DNA of 27,679 nt, from contig JACAAK010000038.1 in the NCBI GenBank assembly GCA_025093985.1, forward strand, positions 1 through 27,679. Direction: 5' to 3'. Each line of letters opens with the position of its first letter. Positions within the stretch are counted from its first letter, which is position 1. This document shows positions 1-11,102 of this stretch, in pieces. This DNA is from Calvatia gigantea. Its lineage: Eukaryota > Basidiomycota > Agaricomycetes > Agaricales > Lycoperdaceae. The translations under genes were made by a program, and so were the position numbers. The notes below the pieces were generated by a model, which searched no databases, was not told where the DNA came from, and was given only the letters and a program-made list of their open reading frames with translations.

Positions 1-218
1 AGGTTAGGAACCGAAAGCTACAGAAAATTGACGACGAGCGCTCGTCCAACGTTCAACCTCTCCACCGAGGCAAATTCCGAAAGGGTTCACCGCTCTGTTC
101 GTGACGTCGACCCTGATGCATCATGCATCGTTTGATGATAATTCCAGAACCAAACTACTCTTCCAGCATGAAGAGGAAGGTCATTAGTTGCTACCATAGT
201 ACGAAGCGGACCTGTTGT

Positions 219-307
219 GTTAGAGGAGGGGAGAGAACTGCTTATTCGAAAGCCTCCTTATGTTTCTGCCGACGATAAATTAAAATAGATCCATCAATGG
301 ATCACAG
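219..307 (+). repeat. Dispersed direct repeat, copy 1
   Basis: An approximately 89-bp segment beginning GTTAGAGGAG and ending ATCACAG, with the internal core ATTAAAATAGATCCATCA, recurs about 1.09 kb downstream at 1307-1392. The core is exact; the rest has substitutions and small indels. No terminal inverted repeats are visible. It may be a remnant of a mobile element or of a local duplication. Confidence 0.7.
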
Positions 308-1306
308 GCCTGGGAATAACTTGCCATTAATATTAATCTCGTTCTTGTGAAGTCATCGACAACGCTGCTTGTTGACAGAGAGGAACATGCAGATATGCAG
401 TAGGGCTGTCCAAACCGCTCAAGCTGGCAATAATAGGCGCCGGACCTTCGGCACTCTACGCTACGTCTCGCATACTTTCCTTGGTACACCCACTTCCCCA
501 CTTGTCCATCCCTTCGGTAGGTTGTGGGCTCCTTATGGGCTTGTCCGTTATGGTATCGCACCAGAAGTCAAGGTGAGAGCTTACCACAAGCACTATTTAT
601 CGGACGTGTCTCCACTTTTTACGGAACCGCACTCACAAGTTCGACGCTACCGCGACGGACCCCAGAGATGGCGTACTATACATGCGACAGAGCTCCACAT
701 GTAACAATTACTCACACATCCCTTTCGCTACAGGATGCACCTCCCAGTGTTCACGATGGAAGAGCTCCGAAAACTCATCAACCTCCCTGACGCGACATGA
801 CTCCCATCGACCCCTCCATCCTCAAACCCTCCCCTGACTTCACGCTCACCCGCCAACAACCGCGTACCCTCCAACTCCTCAACAAAGTTCCAAGAACGCG
901 TTCGGCAACACATTCAAAACATGGTCTTTCGAGTCTTACCACTCCCCAACCGGGCTCATAGTCCCGCCCAACCCATCTTCAAGTGTAGATCTGTCACTGG
1001 CACATACGGTTGTTGGCCCGAAAACTCAACGAGTGGTTGCCTACGGGCGAGTCATCGACGATTTCTACTCCGCTTGTGGCTACATCTCTCGGGTTCCATG
1101 GTGAACCCACTGCATCGTTTTTCGACCCGGGACTTGAACACTTGTGCGCCTTCAGCGCGGGGATCATCACTGGTGAAGGACACGCGCTTGAAAGCACGTC
1201 TGCGTCCGGATTGGCTGCGACGGGTGCGAAAGGAGTGTTGGCGTCCACGACGATCAATCCAAACCCATACATAAATCACTATTATAATAGAAAGCGGATA
1301 AATTGA

Positions 1307-1392
1307 GTTAGAGGAGCAGAAACTTACTCGAAAGCTCTGTCAAGTTTTTGTTGATAGTACTAAATTAAAATAGATCCATCAGTGTATCACAG
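1307..1392 (+). repeat. Dispersed direct repeat, copy 2
   Basis: Second copy of the 219-307 repeat in the same orientation. It shares GTTAGAGGAG, the CGAAAGC block, the exact core ATTAAAATAGATCCATCA and the ATCACAG end. The sequence between the two copies (about 1 kb) contains the broken coding-like fragment at 890-1306. Confidence 0.7.
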
Positions 1393-2885
1393 ACTGGAAC
1401 TATCGGGCCATGGTTTCAAATGGGAAACGAATGAACGAGCATTCGCGGTCACGTGTTCGTTGCGAAAGCCCTCCACCGCGAAGGTACTCATCCAACTCGC
1501 AATGGTTGACAGCGACAAAAGATCTTGTCAAGCCGAGGAAAAATATACCAGGGAGGGGTTGAGTGTTGTGATATCCTCCAATTATGATCGATTGATCCTT
1601 AACCGCCGTTTGTGGTCGCGAATTACATTGCTTTGCGGAAAGGGTGGGGCGGAAAGGCGAGACCGGGTATTGGCTGCAATGCACGACAAATGGAGACCAC
1701 GCGGGCACCCTGGTTTGGGTCACACATACCTCGTCGTCAAAATGGCTGACTTTGTACTTTGGCCGAAGTTGAATTTCATATGCAACCAACGGCCCAGCGC
1801 CCCTTTGACGTGTCTCAATACAAGATCACAACTTCAGAAAAGTGCCACAAACTCACCTGCACAATCACGACATGACAGTATTTGCTTTGTACCAATCAAC
1901 CTGGGGTCTACACTCGCCTCCCCGGCAGGTCCAACGCTCCCCTTCTCGAGCCCCCCAAATTTCCGGCTCACGTTTCCTTCAGCTGCTGATCAGCATCTCC
2001 AGGAATAACTCCATACGTATCACTCACCGCTGTTCCATCGCCACAGTAGAGAAAAATTTGCATGACCTGAATCTTTCATAGTAGCTTGGGGCTCTTCATC
2101 GCTGAGGGTTGGTAGTGCGAAAGGTTGAAGATCAAGAAGGGAAGTGGAAGTCACTTGATTAGTAGGAAGGATGGTGTGCGAGTGTAACCACCTGTCCAAG
2201 ATGTTAGAAGTATAGCCGTTGGGTTGAAACACGGTCGGCAGGGAGTGATAAAGGGGGATGACATTTGTCCCTGGCTTGGTAGTGTACTGGGGGAAGATGA
2301 AGTTCTTGTGGGAGGCGGCGACATAACCCCTCCCACCCCTTCCAAAAAGCATGCGGAGGGTTTCAACGGGACCACGAACCTCCTCTCAGGGGAGGCATCG
2401 GATTGAAGTATCGATACTGCAACTAGGATAGCATCAGCAGTGCACCAGAGAGAAACCCATGACGAGTTACAAGTCCCCGTTCTTTCCTCTGGGCTGAAGC
2501 ACTGAAGCGGGGACCACGGTTCCTCAACTTTTTCTAAGCCACCATCAAGGAAGACGAAAAGGGACATACCCCAATCATGGCATCATAATAAACATGGTCT
2601 CCACATTCAGGCAACCCGCCAACTTTGCCGGTGCGTTGGAGTACTACTGGAATATAGACATATCTGCGGTGTGTGTGGAGGTGGAGATAGTGTAGTAGTC
2701 ATAGCCAAAGAGGTCGGTTTTCTGAGCAGAATGGGTATGTCGCGTTGGGACTCAGAGAATGGGCAGGTGGAGGTTTTGGCTTATGGGTGCTTATGTAATA
2801 GACATCCAGTCACGGAGAGTGGCCTTCGATCCAGGGCCTCCCATTATCTAGAAGAAACCCCCCCCCCCCCGCAAGGACGCTAAGA

Positions 2886-3330
2886 ATGAAATAAGTCAAG
2901 ATACACTCACCAGAGTATGACAAGGTACGCCTCCCCTTCCAAACTCGTTTTCCATGCGTGCAGCGCTAACGGCAACAATTTTAGGAAAGGTGAAACTCGT
3001 CCAATACACTGTGACAACTGGGAAAGGGACTCATTCACCTCAAACTCTATCCAGTCGATGTCGCGAGCCCCCTTCTTTTCAAGTGTCGTATGGGTCCGCT
3101 GCCACCATCCAGTTTCCACCTGCTCCCTGCAGCCGTTGGTAGCTGAGAATGAAATGAATATACCCTTACTTAATGTTGGAGAGTCCAACGAGGTGCGCTT
3201 CCCCTCTCATCTTCTATGCGTACAGTGCCGACACCTCTCCCAGTTGACAGTACTAGGATAGGCAGAACTCAGTTTACAATGTGTGGTCTGACAACCTGAA
3301 GAGGATTCTTCTAATTCCGTTATCCTCTTG
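2886..3330 (+). repeat. Diverged tandem duplication, unit about 260 bp
   Basis: The block around 2921-2970 (GGTACGCCTCCCCTTCC, then ATGCGTGCAGCGCTAAC) resembles 3190-3233 (GGTGCGCTTCCCCTCTC, then ATGCGTACAGTGCCGAC). Each is preceded by GAATGAAAT. The similarity weakens away from these cores. I read it as two old, strongly diverged copies in direct orientation. Confidence 0.35.
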
Positions 3331-4839
3331 AACTCTATGCCATTAGTTGCCCCTGTTCTGACCTCAAGTATCATCTGAGGCGAGTCCAGTGTCACTCTTT
3401 GAGCGCCTAATTGCCGGCCTCCAACTCGTCCCTTTAAACACCGCCCCAGAAGGTTACTATCCTTGCTTCCCCAGTCCATATCGCGGTCGACCTCTCCCCC
3501 GTAATGTACCAACGCCATTAACAACCTTTAACAAGCACGCGACATCAAAGAGGCAGTTCTCCCCTCCTCGCGACTTCTAGTCATTGGCGTTGACTGCGCC
3601 CCACAAACCACTGCGCAAGCGCATTAAAATGACATGTAAGGGAGATGACCTTCGAGGTCGGCGAGTTGGTATCCAGGTTCAATGCCGGGCAGTCAACATA
3701 GCAAGCAGAAAAATGGGCACACTACTTTGCGGGTGTCGCCACCCATGTACCCCTTCTCTCGAAGACTTATATCTTGTATGAGGATGAGAGGGTAAGTGTT
3801 ATTTCTCACTAATTCAGCTCTCCTTCATCTAACACTTTCCTGCCCGGAACTGTACGGGACAACCTCTCACTCTCCATAATCCAGCAGTGTCTAATTCCAT
3901 GCAGTTCGCCAAGACCCCAGCCATACGTCCATTCGCTCACTACTGGTAATCAACACCTTCAACTCACCTTTCGCCAGGTCCTCTTGAATTAGAACTTGTT
4001 TGCGAAGAAACACCCTCAATGCCGTTGAGTGATTATTTCCTGGGTTATACTGATAGCAATGGTTATGCTCATCTTTGTACTGCCAGTTGGTTCGTTCCGC
4101 CAAGGCACCACAACTGAGCCGAAATACACCCTTCATGCTCTTGCCTCCGTTGACCGACAGAGCACGTGTGTTACCCACACCGACGTTCCCGTGAAATTCT
4201 CTAGTCTTCCTTGACAGTTGTTATTGATGGTATCATGCCTTAACTCCACTGTGGGGGTGTACTCTACCTAATCACGTCTTCGCATTGTTTTCGTCTCCAT
4301 TAGTGCCTGCGTCTCGGAGTCTCATACATCACCGGCCACGCCGATCAACATCGCTCGCAATATGCCCCCGATTGTACCTTCCATGCCGCGTCCCCCCGCA
4401 TCCCAGAGACTTGTTCACAACAGCCATTCTCTTGTCCTTGGACCCTTCCGCTGTTTCCGATATCTCTCCTTCGATGCACTGCCGTGGGCTTTCTTCTTGT
4501 TGTCCATACACCCTCTCCCAACCGCTGTTACTCCCAACTTGTATACCACACATCAACAGACTCCCTCTTCACCCCTTACCTTCGCCCCGCCTTTCTCTCT
4601 CCACAACCCAATGTATAACCATAGAATTTTTGGAATACATAGCTCACTCTGAACTCGATACAATATGGATTAGATTCAGACAAGATTGGAACACGTCACG
4701 GCTGCTTGGGGATCACCATAGCTTCTTGGCCACATGAGATTACCGGACACCGTGTGCACATGTCATAATGGGCTGCTCACCCATATCAACACTGCCCGTA
4801 ATGTATGAACTAGCACTTTTCGGTTTTCGCTTAGGCTCG

Positions 4840-4855
4840 CCTGAAGGCGAGAACA
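4840..4855. other. Short perfect hairpin
   Basis: CTCGCCTGAAGGCGAG forms a 7-bp perfect stem closed by a two-base loop at about 4840-4855. It lies inside an unassigned open frame. No uridine run follows it and no function is suggested by context. Confidence 0.5.
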
Positions 4856-5148
4856 GGTGTTACAGGACAATCCAAAATGTCCATTGCGAATGTGTTTTTA
4901 TAGGTGAAACTTCTCGAGAGCTTTCAGGTGGCCAAACTAATCTGACCGGGGGGGGCACCAACATCAATACGTGCAATGCCGGATCAGTCAATGATGACAA
5001 GGTACTGGTAGAGGCAACCACTATGGGGCCCGACAAAATCTATACATCGCATGCATCACAGCAAGTCAATTCCAAGTCAAGCAGTACAATAATACAAATT
5101 TCAGAGGACGTCGCGATTCTTGAATTCAATTTCAAACAGACCATTCAC

Positions 5149-8100
5149 TCAATCATAAAACAAACCAGGAAAACATTTGGGAGCAGCAAATTTGAGTGTG
5201 ACAACAGTGATAGCTTGAATGCTGTGCTTTAATCCAGGTGGGCTAGAGGAATGGTGGAAGTAAGTAACAGGCATGTAAGAGAACAAAATGGACATACGAA
5301 GACGATGCTCAAGGATAATATTGATAAACTCCCCCTTCTCAATGTCACTATATGGCCCATCTCCCAATGTACTGATGGCATTCTCCACCTTCTCCTGAGT
5401 TGTTTTGACATATAGTTCATATGCCTTTTTGAAGGCCTTGACAAAGGTATTGTGCTTGGACTCTTTAGATTTATACCAGAATGAATTCTCAGCACAAATG
5501 AGGATTGCTTTTGAGTGCCAAAAAGGAAGAGAAAGTGATAAGGACAATATCATAAAAATAAAAAAGTAAACCAACCAGCAGTTAGAGTATATGATAGTTT
5601 CTGGGGCTAATAAGTGTATGATGACAATAAAATAAACACAAACTGACTTTGACATTGAACTGGCTCTTGAGGATATCTGCAACATCACTACACTTCCAAA
5701 ACTGAAAAGAAAAGAAGAGTTCATAGAATTTAGATGAAAATAAAAAAAATATAGAGTGACTCACAAACTGGACACATTCACAGGAAGGCTGGTGAGTGAA
5801 GGAACTTGGCAGAAACATGGAAAGTGACTCACTTCCTAGACACATTCACAGGAAGGCTAGTGAGTGAAGGAACTTGGCAGAAACATAAAAAGTGACTCAC
5901 AAACTGGACACATTCACAGGAAGGCTGGTGAGTGAAGGAACTTGGCAGAAACATGAAAAGTGACTCACTCCCTGAACACATTCACAGGAAGGCTGGTGAG
6001 TGAAGGAACTTGGCAGAAACATGAAAAGTGACTCACTTCCTGGACACATTCACAGGAAGGCTGGTAAGTGAAGGAACTTGGCAGAAACATAGAAAGTGAC
6101 TCACTTGCTGAACACATTCATAGGAAGACTGGTGAGTGAAGGAACTTGGCAGAAATATAGAAAGTGACTCACTTGCTGGACACATTCACAGGAAGGCTGG
6201 TGAGTGAAGGAACTTGGCAGAAACATAGAAAGTGACTCACTCGCTGGACACATTCACAGGAAGGCTGGTGAGTGAAGGAACTTGGCAGAAACATGAAAAG
6301 TGACTCACTCCCTGGACACATTCACAGGAAGGCTGGTGAGTGAAGGAACTTGGCAGAAACATGAAAAGTGACTCACTCTCTGGACACATTCACAGGAAGG
6401 CTGGTGAGTGAAGGAACTTGGCAGAAACATGAAAAGTGACTCACTCCCTGGACACATTCACAGGAAGGCTGGTGAGTGAAGGAACTTGGCAGAAACATGA
6501 AAAGTGACTCACAAGCTGAACACATTCACAGAAAGGCTGTTGAATAAAGAAACTTGGCAGAAACATGAAAAGTGACTCACAAGCTGAACACATTCACAGG
6601 AAGGCTGGTGAGTGAAGAAACTTGGCAGAAACATGAAAAGTGACTCACTTCCTGAACACATTCACAGGAAGGCTGGTGAGTAAAGGAACTTGGCAGAAAC
6701 ATGAAAAGTGACTCACTTCCTGAACACATTCACAGAAAGGCTGGTGAGTGAAGGAACTTGGCAGAAACATGAAAAGTGACTCACTTTCTGGACACATTCA
6801 CAGGAAGGCTGGTGAGTGAAGGAACTTGGCAGAAACATGAAAAGTGACTCACTCCCTGGACACATTCACAGGAAGGCTGGTGAGTGAAGGAACTTGGCAG
6901 AAACATGAAAAGTGACTCACAAGCTGAACACATTCACAGAAAGGCTGTTGAGTAAAGGAACTTGGCAGAAACATGAAAAGTGACTCACAAGCTGAACACA
7001 TTCACAGGAAGGCTGGTGAGTGAAGGAACTTGGCAGAAACATGAAAAGTGACTCACTTCCTGAACACATTCACAGGAAGGCTGTTGAGTAAAGGAACTTG
7101 GCAGAAACATGAAAAGTGACTCACTTCCTGAACACATTCACAGGAAGGCTGGTGAGTGAAGGAACTTGGCAGAAACATGAAAAGTGACTCACTCCCTGGA
7201 CACATTCACAGGAAGGCTGGTGAGTGAAGGAACTTGGCAGAAACATGAAAAGTGACTCACAAGCCTGAACACATTCACAGAAGGCTGTGAGTAAAGGAAC
7301 TTGGCAGAAACATGAAAAGTGACTCACAAGCTGAACACATTCACAGGAAGGCTGGTGAGTGAAGGAACTTGGCAGAAACATGAAAAGTGACTCACATTCC
7401 TGAACACATTCACAGGAAGGCTGTTGAGTAAAGGAACTTGGCAGAAACATGAAAAGTGACTCACTTCCTGAACACATTCACAGGAAGGCTGTTGAGTAAA
7501 GGAACTTGGCAGAAACATGAAAAGTGACTCACTTCACTCTCTCTGAACACATTCACAGGAAGGCTGGTGAGTGAAGGAACTTGGCAGAAACATAAAAAGT
7601 GACTCACTCCCTGGACACATTCACAGGAAGGCTGGTGAGTGAAGGAACTTGGCAGAAACATGAAAAGTGACTCACAAGCTGAACACATTCACAGAAAGGC
7701 TGTTGAGTAAAGGAACTTGGCAGAAACATGAAAAGTGACTCACAAGCTGAACACATTCACAGGAAGGCTGGTGAGTGAAGAAACTTGGCAGAAACATGAA
7801 AAGTGACTCACTTCCTGAACACATTCACAGGAAGGCTGTTGAGTAAAGGAACTTGGCAGAAACATGAAAAGTGACTCACTTCCTGAACACATTCACAGGA
7901 AGGCTGGTGAGTGAAGGAACTTGGCAGAAACATGAAAAGTGACTCACTTCCTGAACACATTCACAGAAAGGCTGTTGAGTAAAGGAACTTGGCAGAAACA
8001 TGAAAAGTGACTCACTTCCTGGACACATTCACAGAATGGCTAGTGAGTGAAGGAACTTGGCAGAAACATGAAAAGTGACTCACAAGCTGGACACATTCAC

Positions 8101-8884
8101 AGAATGGCTGGTAAGTGAAGGAACTTGGCAGAAACATGAAAAGTAACTCACAAACTGGACACATTCACAGAAAGACTGGTAAGTAAAGAAACTTGGCAGA
8201 AACATAGAAAATAACTCACCTCCTGAACATATTCATAGAAAAGCTGGTAAATAAAGAAACTTGAAAGAAACATAAAGAGTAACTCACTTCCTGAACACAT
8301 TCATAAATAAACTTGTAAGTGATAAAGCTCAAGACATGAAAAATAACTCACATCCTAGGCCAATTTTTAGTATTTTTCATCAGTAGCCTAGCTCTAACAG
8401 TATTTCCTACATACCTCCTAAATATAATCCTATCTTAGATTTTTGTTATAAGAATTTTATTGCCTCCTTACCTTTTCACCCTAGGCCCAGAAACAGCTTT
8501 ATAAGCCTCCAAATTTATTTATCAATCTAACTTACATACTGTTCTCAGACTTTCTGTCAGTACTCCAATATTCTAAATAATGCCTTTTCACTCACATCCT
8601 GAATAAGCCATCATTTTAGCATTTTTCATAAGTAAAATATAAATAGTTCATACATAGCTCTGCTTGTGCTTAGCCTAGGTCATTACCTATCATACCAATA
8701 TCAGTATGCAATATAGTCCCCATAACAGATGAGAACATTACCTTGTAGGTATTTCTCTATGCTTACCTTCCACTGTCATGCCATAGTTCAGTTTCAGTCC
8801 ATGATAAATCGAGTTAAACCCACATATGCATGACGAAACCATTGCAAACACTCCATTACCAAATCCTCCTTCAGGAGCATTCAT
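5149..8884 (-). CDS. Unrecognised multi-exon gene spanning a micro-exon array
   Basis: I do not recognise the family. The 3' part is well supported by splice signals and phase. Exon 5701-5648 (18 codons, FWKCSDVADILKSQFNVK) follows acceptor TTTTCAG and ends at donor GTCAGT. Exon 5606-5576 (31 nt) lies between TTATTAG and GTTGGT. The terminal exon 5507-5149 follows CAAAAG, and the phases sum to one open frame. The terminal exon is Lys/Glu-rich and probably helical (AFKKAYELYVKTTQEKVE). The exon upstream of 5701 is the last unit of the 68-bp array, joined by a 63-nt intron (5764-5702). The 5' end is uncertain: an open piece starting at ATG 8884 and ending near donor GTAAGC (about 8766) could be the first exon, and splicing across 8766-8352 is unclear. 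An in-frame TAG and two frame-shifting units in the array leave doubt about one continuous protein. Confidence 0.4.
5755..8351 (-). repeat. 68-bp tandem array, about 38 units, each micro-exon plus micro-intron
   Basis: About 38 head-to-tail units of 68 bp. On the minus strand nearly every unit has acceptor ...CTCACCAG, a 24-nt block, donor GTGAGT and a 44-nt spacer back to the next acceptor. In the phase fixed by the downstream exon, the 24-nt block reads Pro-Ser-Cys-Glu-Cys-Val-Gln-x, where x is Gly, Glu, Leu, Phe, Ala or Gln. The last donor (5764) leads into a normal 63-nt intron and an in-phase exon. The first units (8160-8311) are strongly diverged yet keep AG, 24 nt and GTGAGT. Irregular units: 5833-5856 has an in-frame TAG; 7261-7284 has two compensating indels; 7396-7420 has 25 nt; 7533-7563 has 31 nt. 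It could still be a plain intronic minisatellite. Confidence 0.85.
8352..8765. other. AT-rich stretch upstream of the array
   Basis: This AT-rich stretch between the array and the exon-like piece at 8884-8766 has no clear open frame. On the minus strand a GGATGTGAGT block preceded by an AAAATGCTAAAA-like sequence occurs near 8600. A similar block with AAAATACTAAAA occurs at about 8352-8380, immediately before the array. These look like older, degenerate relatives of the array's donor region. I see nothing else in it. Confidence 0.4.
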
Positions 8885-8896
8885 TACACGGAAGTC

Positions 8897-10035
8897 TCAG
8901 CCTTGAATAAGGGTTGTACAAACCAAGTCATAATTCCTCGAAATCTTGGGTAAACTAATGGGGATGTCAGTGGTGACCTCGCACATGAGCCCTACAAATG
9001 CATACTGTTTCACTGCATATATAATGCATAACTCCAAATTATTCTGCTGAACCAAAACGAATAACATTTGGAGTGCAGGGTCGTCAAGGGAATCCGCTGT
9101 TTTCTTCGTTAGCTCATTCACCTGGCTCTGATGATCACTATCATCCTCATTTAAACCTAGATGTGAGCCGAGTCAGCCCGCTGACGGCCATCACAAAAGA
9201 TGAATTCAACATGCCCTCCATGCGTACGTATGCCCGCGGTGGGAACTTGTACTCAGACAGCGGTTTTTGAAACTTGTCCTGCAGTTCGCGTTCTGCAGCT
9301 TGGCGGTTTTCTTCCCACTCCAATTCCATATCACAGACTTGAGATATCAAATCATCAAATTTCGTAAAAATGGCAATCACTGGAACTGGAAGGACTAGTC
9401 ATGAGCGAGGGACAGGGACAACCTCGGGCACACTGACCATTTCCGGCTCGTGCCTCGTTAAAGAATCTCCGCTCTAGTGTGAGCAGAGGCCTGGATGAGT
9501 CCGGTATGAAGCAGAACCTAGCCGCGCGTAAGCAATGCGAATTGAGGGGAAGGGGGAAACTTGCCAAATGGCGTGAAGTTGGTCTGCGACTTCAGTGGCT
9601 TTTGCACGTTCAGCGATGAAAGATTGGACCTCCTTGAGCTGACGGTCGTCTCCGGCCTCGAATCCAGGGGAATCGTGAAAAATGAAGTCCGGGTTGCTCT
9701 GGAAGCCGAACGCGCGACGAATGTCATGGGATCCACGCTGGGCACGGTTGGTGTCAGGGCGTTGATCTTGATCAATAAAAGTATAAGTCAGTCACCCCTT
9801 CGGTTGGCTCCAACTGTTTTCATTGCTTAGGATGTCAGCAGGTGTATCTCGCAAGGGCCAAATGCATCAGGCGCACCAAGTTTTTGTTATTTTCGTCGTA
9901 AATGGAAGGCTCTTCTGTGGTGTTACAAACTCGTTTCAAGAGTGTTGTCTTGCCCGCGTTGGCCCTACCGATCACGAGAATACGAAAATGACGATATTTC
10001 TCTCGGACTTGGAGAACGCTCGGTATGTCGGTCAT
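8897..10035 (-). CDS. P-loop GTPase (G-domain protein), six exons
   Basis: A small GTP-binding protein of about 263 residues, of the basidiomycete G-domain family whose cellular role is mostly unknown. Exons by phase and splice signals: 10035-9877, 9737-9565, 9517-9438, 9385-9215, 9156-9006 and 8954-8897; the summed length is divisible by three and ends in TGA. Motifs: G1 P-loop GRANAGKT in exon 1, G3 DSPG (in HDSPGFEAGDD) in exon 2, G4 TKFD (in AIFTKFDDL) in exon 4. The two introns starting at 9564 (GCAAGT) and 9214 (GCATGT) have GC-AG borders; the others are GT-AG. The last intron is 51 nt and in frame, so retention would also be readable. The start is the ATG whose context is shared with the truncated copy at 11106. 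No transmembrane segment is evident. It appears intact, unless the GC donors are disabling. Confidence 0.75.
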
Positions 10036-10690
10036 GTCAATGCTCGGTGTGAGAGTAAGTGGGGGGGTGTCAGTTCTTCTGACAATAACATTGCCCTGAT
10101 ATGCCGCATCGAGAAGCTGCGTGCATCAATTTCCGGCAGAGTCCGGTGTCAATGTGACAGCAGGGTCAACGTTTGTGAGCGTCTCAGTGGCACACCATAT
10201 GCTCTTCCATCTTTGCTAATTATAAGTATCCTATATCTAGAAAGCCGCAGCAGCGATCTATACGCTCCGGATTGGGTATAGGGTGACAAAGGTGTCGAGG
10301 TCGGGTGCAGTGTGTATCAGACGGCCTCCACAGATGGTAGGCAGGGCATCGGCATCCTCACACTCAAGTTCGTATTTCGGGCATATCTAGATATGTGAGA
10401 CTGCGAGTGAAGAGTCCTTCAAATGCAAACGTCTCATGATGATCCCATCACGTAGTCCAGAATCCAGACCTCATCTCAGTTTCTCTATCCACCTTTATTA
10501 CGACACGAGTCATGCGACCACCCAGAAAATTGTCGAAGGAACCCACCGATGATGAAGCTTGGTCACAACGCTAGCGCCAAGCTTGCATACAAGCTTCTAG
10601 CGGAAACTTACAGTCAATCAACGCGCTCAAACTGAACGCTTGAAATGAGCGCCGCTCTCCCAATTCCACCTTCCCCTCCAGCACCTACTG
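10036..10690 (-). promoter_or_regulatory. GTPase upstream region, duplicated (copy A)
   Basis: The roughly 650 bp upstream of the GTPase start codon are repeated, diverged, at 11103-11416 plus 22149-22551. Shared blocks include GATATG...GAGAAGCTG, GTCAATGTGACA, CGTCTCAGTGGCACA, ATGCGACCACCCAG and AATTGTCGAAGGAACCC. No coding frame of convincing length is shared by the two copies. It therefore most probably holds the promoter and 5' leader, and perhaps the start of a divergent transcript. I cannot point to a specific core element. Confidence 0.5.
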
Positions 10691-11102
10691 ACACTGTTTC
10701 TCGTTCCTTTGTTCGCGAAGATAGGCGAAGTCTGTTGAATTGCCAAACCGCTCCGAGACATGCGGAGTGCCATACTGGCCATCAGAGCGCCCACTGTCGT
10801 GCCAGTTAGACTTACACGGTGGGCACCTATTCCGTAGACGGACACTCAACATAGTGCCGTGACTCTTAGTACACGAAGTTTTCGCATATGACCCTGCCTT
10901 ATGATATTGCTTAAGTACCATAGTCTCATTAGCTGAATACCTCAGTTCTCGTGCGTATAATGAGTTACTGAGGTATGTTATCCTTCCTTCCGTAGCCAGA
11001 CCCAAGCTCATTCTATCACCAGTTTATACAGGTGACTAATATATAAAGTTCTCGTGCGTATAACGAGTTACTGAGTTTATACAGTTTTTCTACAAAGTCG
11101 TG
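10691..11102. other. Spacer with short repeats
   Basis: No convincing gene. The 29-bp sequence AGTTCTCGTGCGTATAA... occurs at 10944-10972 and again at 11047-11075 with one mismatch. The first copy is framed by the perfect 10-bp inverted repeat ATACCTCAGT / ACTGAGGTAT (10937-10946 and 10967-10976). Each repeat also contains CTCGT...A(C/T)GAG, a small hairpin. AGTTTATACAG occurs near both 11022 and 11073. The second 29-bp copy sits almost exactly where the truncated GTPase copy loses similarity, so it may mark a rearrangement junction. Confidence 0.5.

Larger units (their letters stand above)
1..5148. other. Gene-poor region with diverged repeats
   Basis: I find no gene here that I can name. 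Several open frames of 60-210 codons exist on both strands, but none shows a recognisable domain and most overlap one another. The most coding-like piece is plus-strand 890-1103, which is stop-free and contains the stretch VVAYGRVIDDFYSACGY before a TGA. An open frame shifted by one (1010-1306) follows it, which suggests a broken gene fragment. The 208-codon plus ORF at 1382-2008 and the 154-codon plus ORF at 4768-5232 are unassigned. Homopolymer runs occur near 2862 (C) and 4949 (G). Diverged direct repeats are listed separately. The texture is that of decayed, fragmentary DNA. Confidence 0.5.

Noticed and set aside
3891..4178. 95-codon minus ORF and the overlapping ORFs at 4285-4737
   Set aside because: Overlapping frames on both strands, no motif, no splice context. 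Nothing separates them from chance.
7121..7688. Minus-strand ORFs of 64-118 codons across the 68-bp array (repeating ...LPSSFTHQPSCECVQ...)
   Set aside because: 68 is not a multiple of three, so the frame rotates every unit and the third phase contains stops. Unspliced translation is broken regularly, so these are artefacts of the repeat.
5755..8351. CRISPR array
   Set aside because: Units are contiguous 68-bp copies without unique spacers, and the context is eukaryotic with spliceosomal introns.
10627..11011. 72- and 108-codon minus ORFs between the GTPase copies
   Set aside because: No domain, they overlap each other in different frames, and one runs through the palindromic 29-bp repeat.
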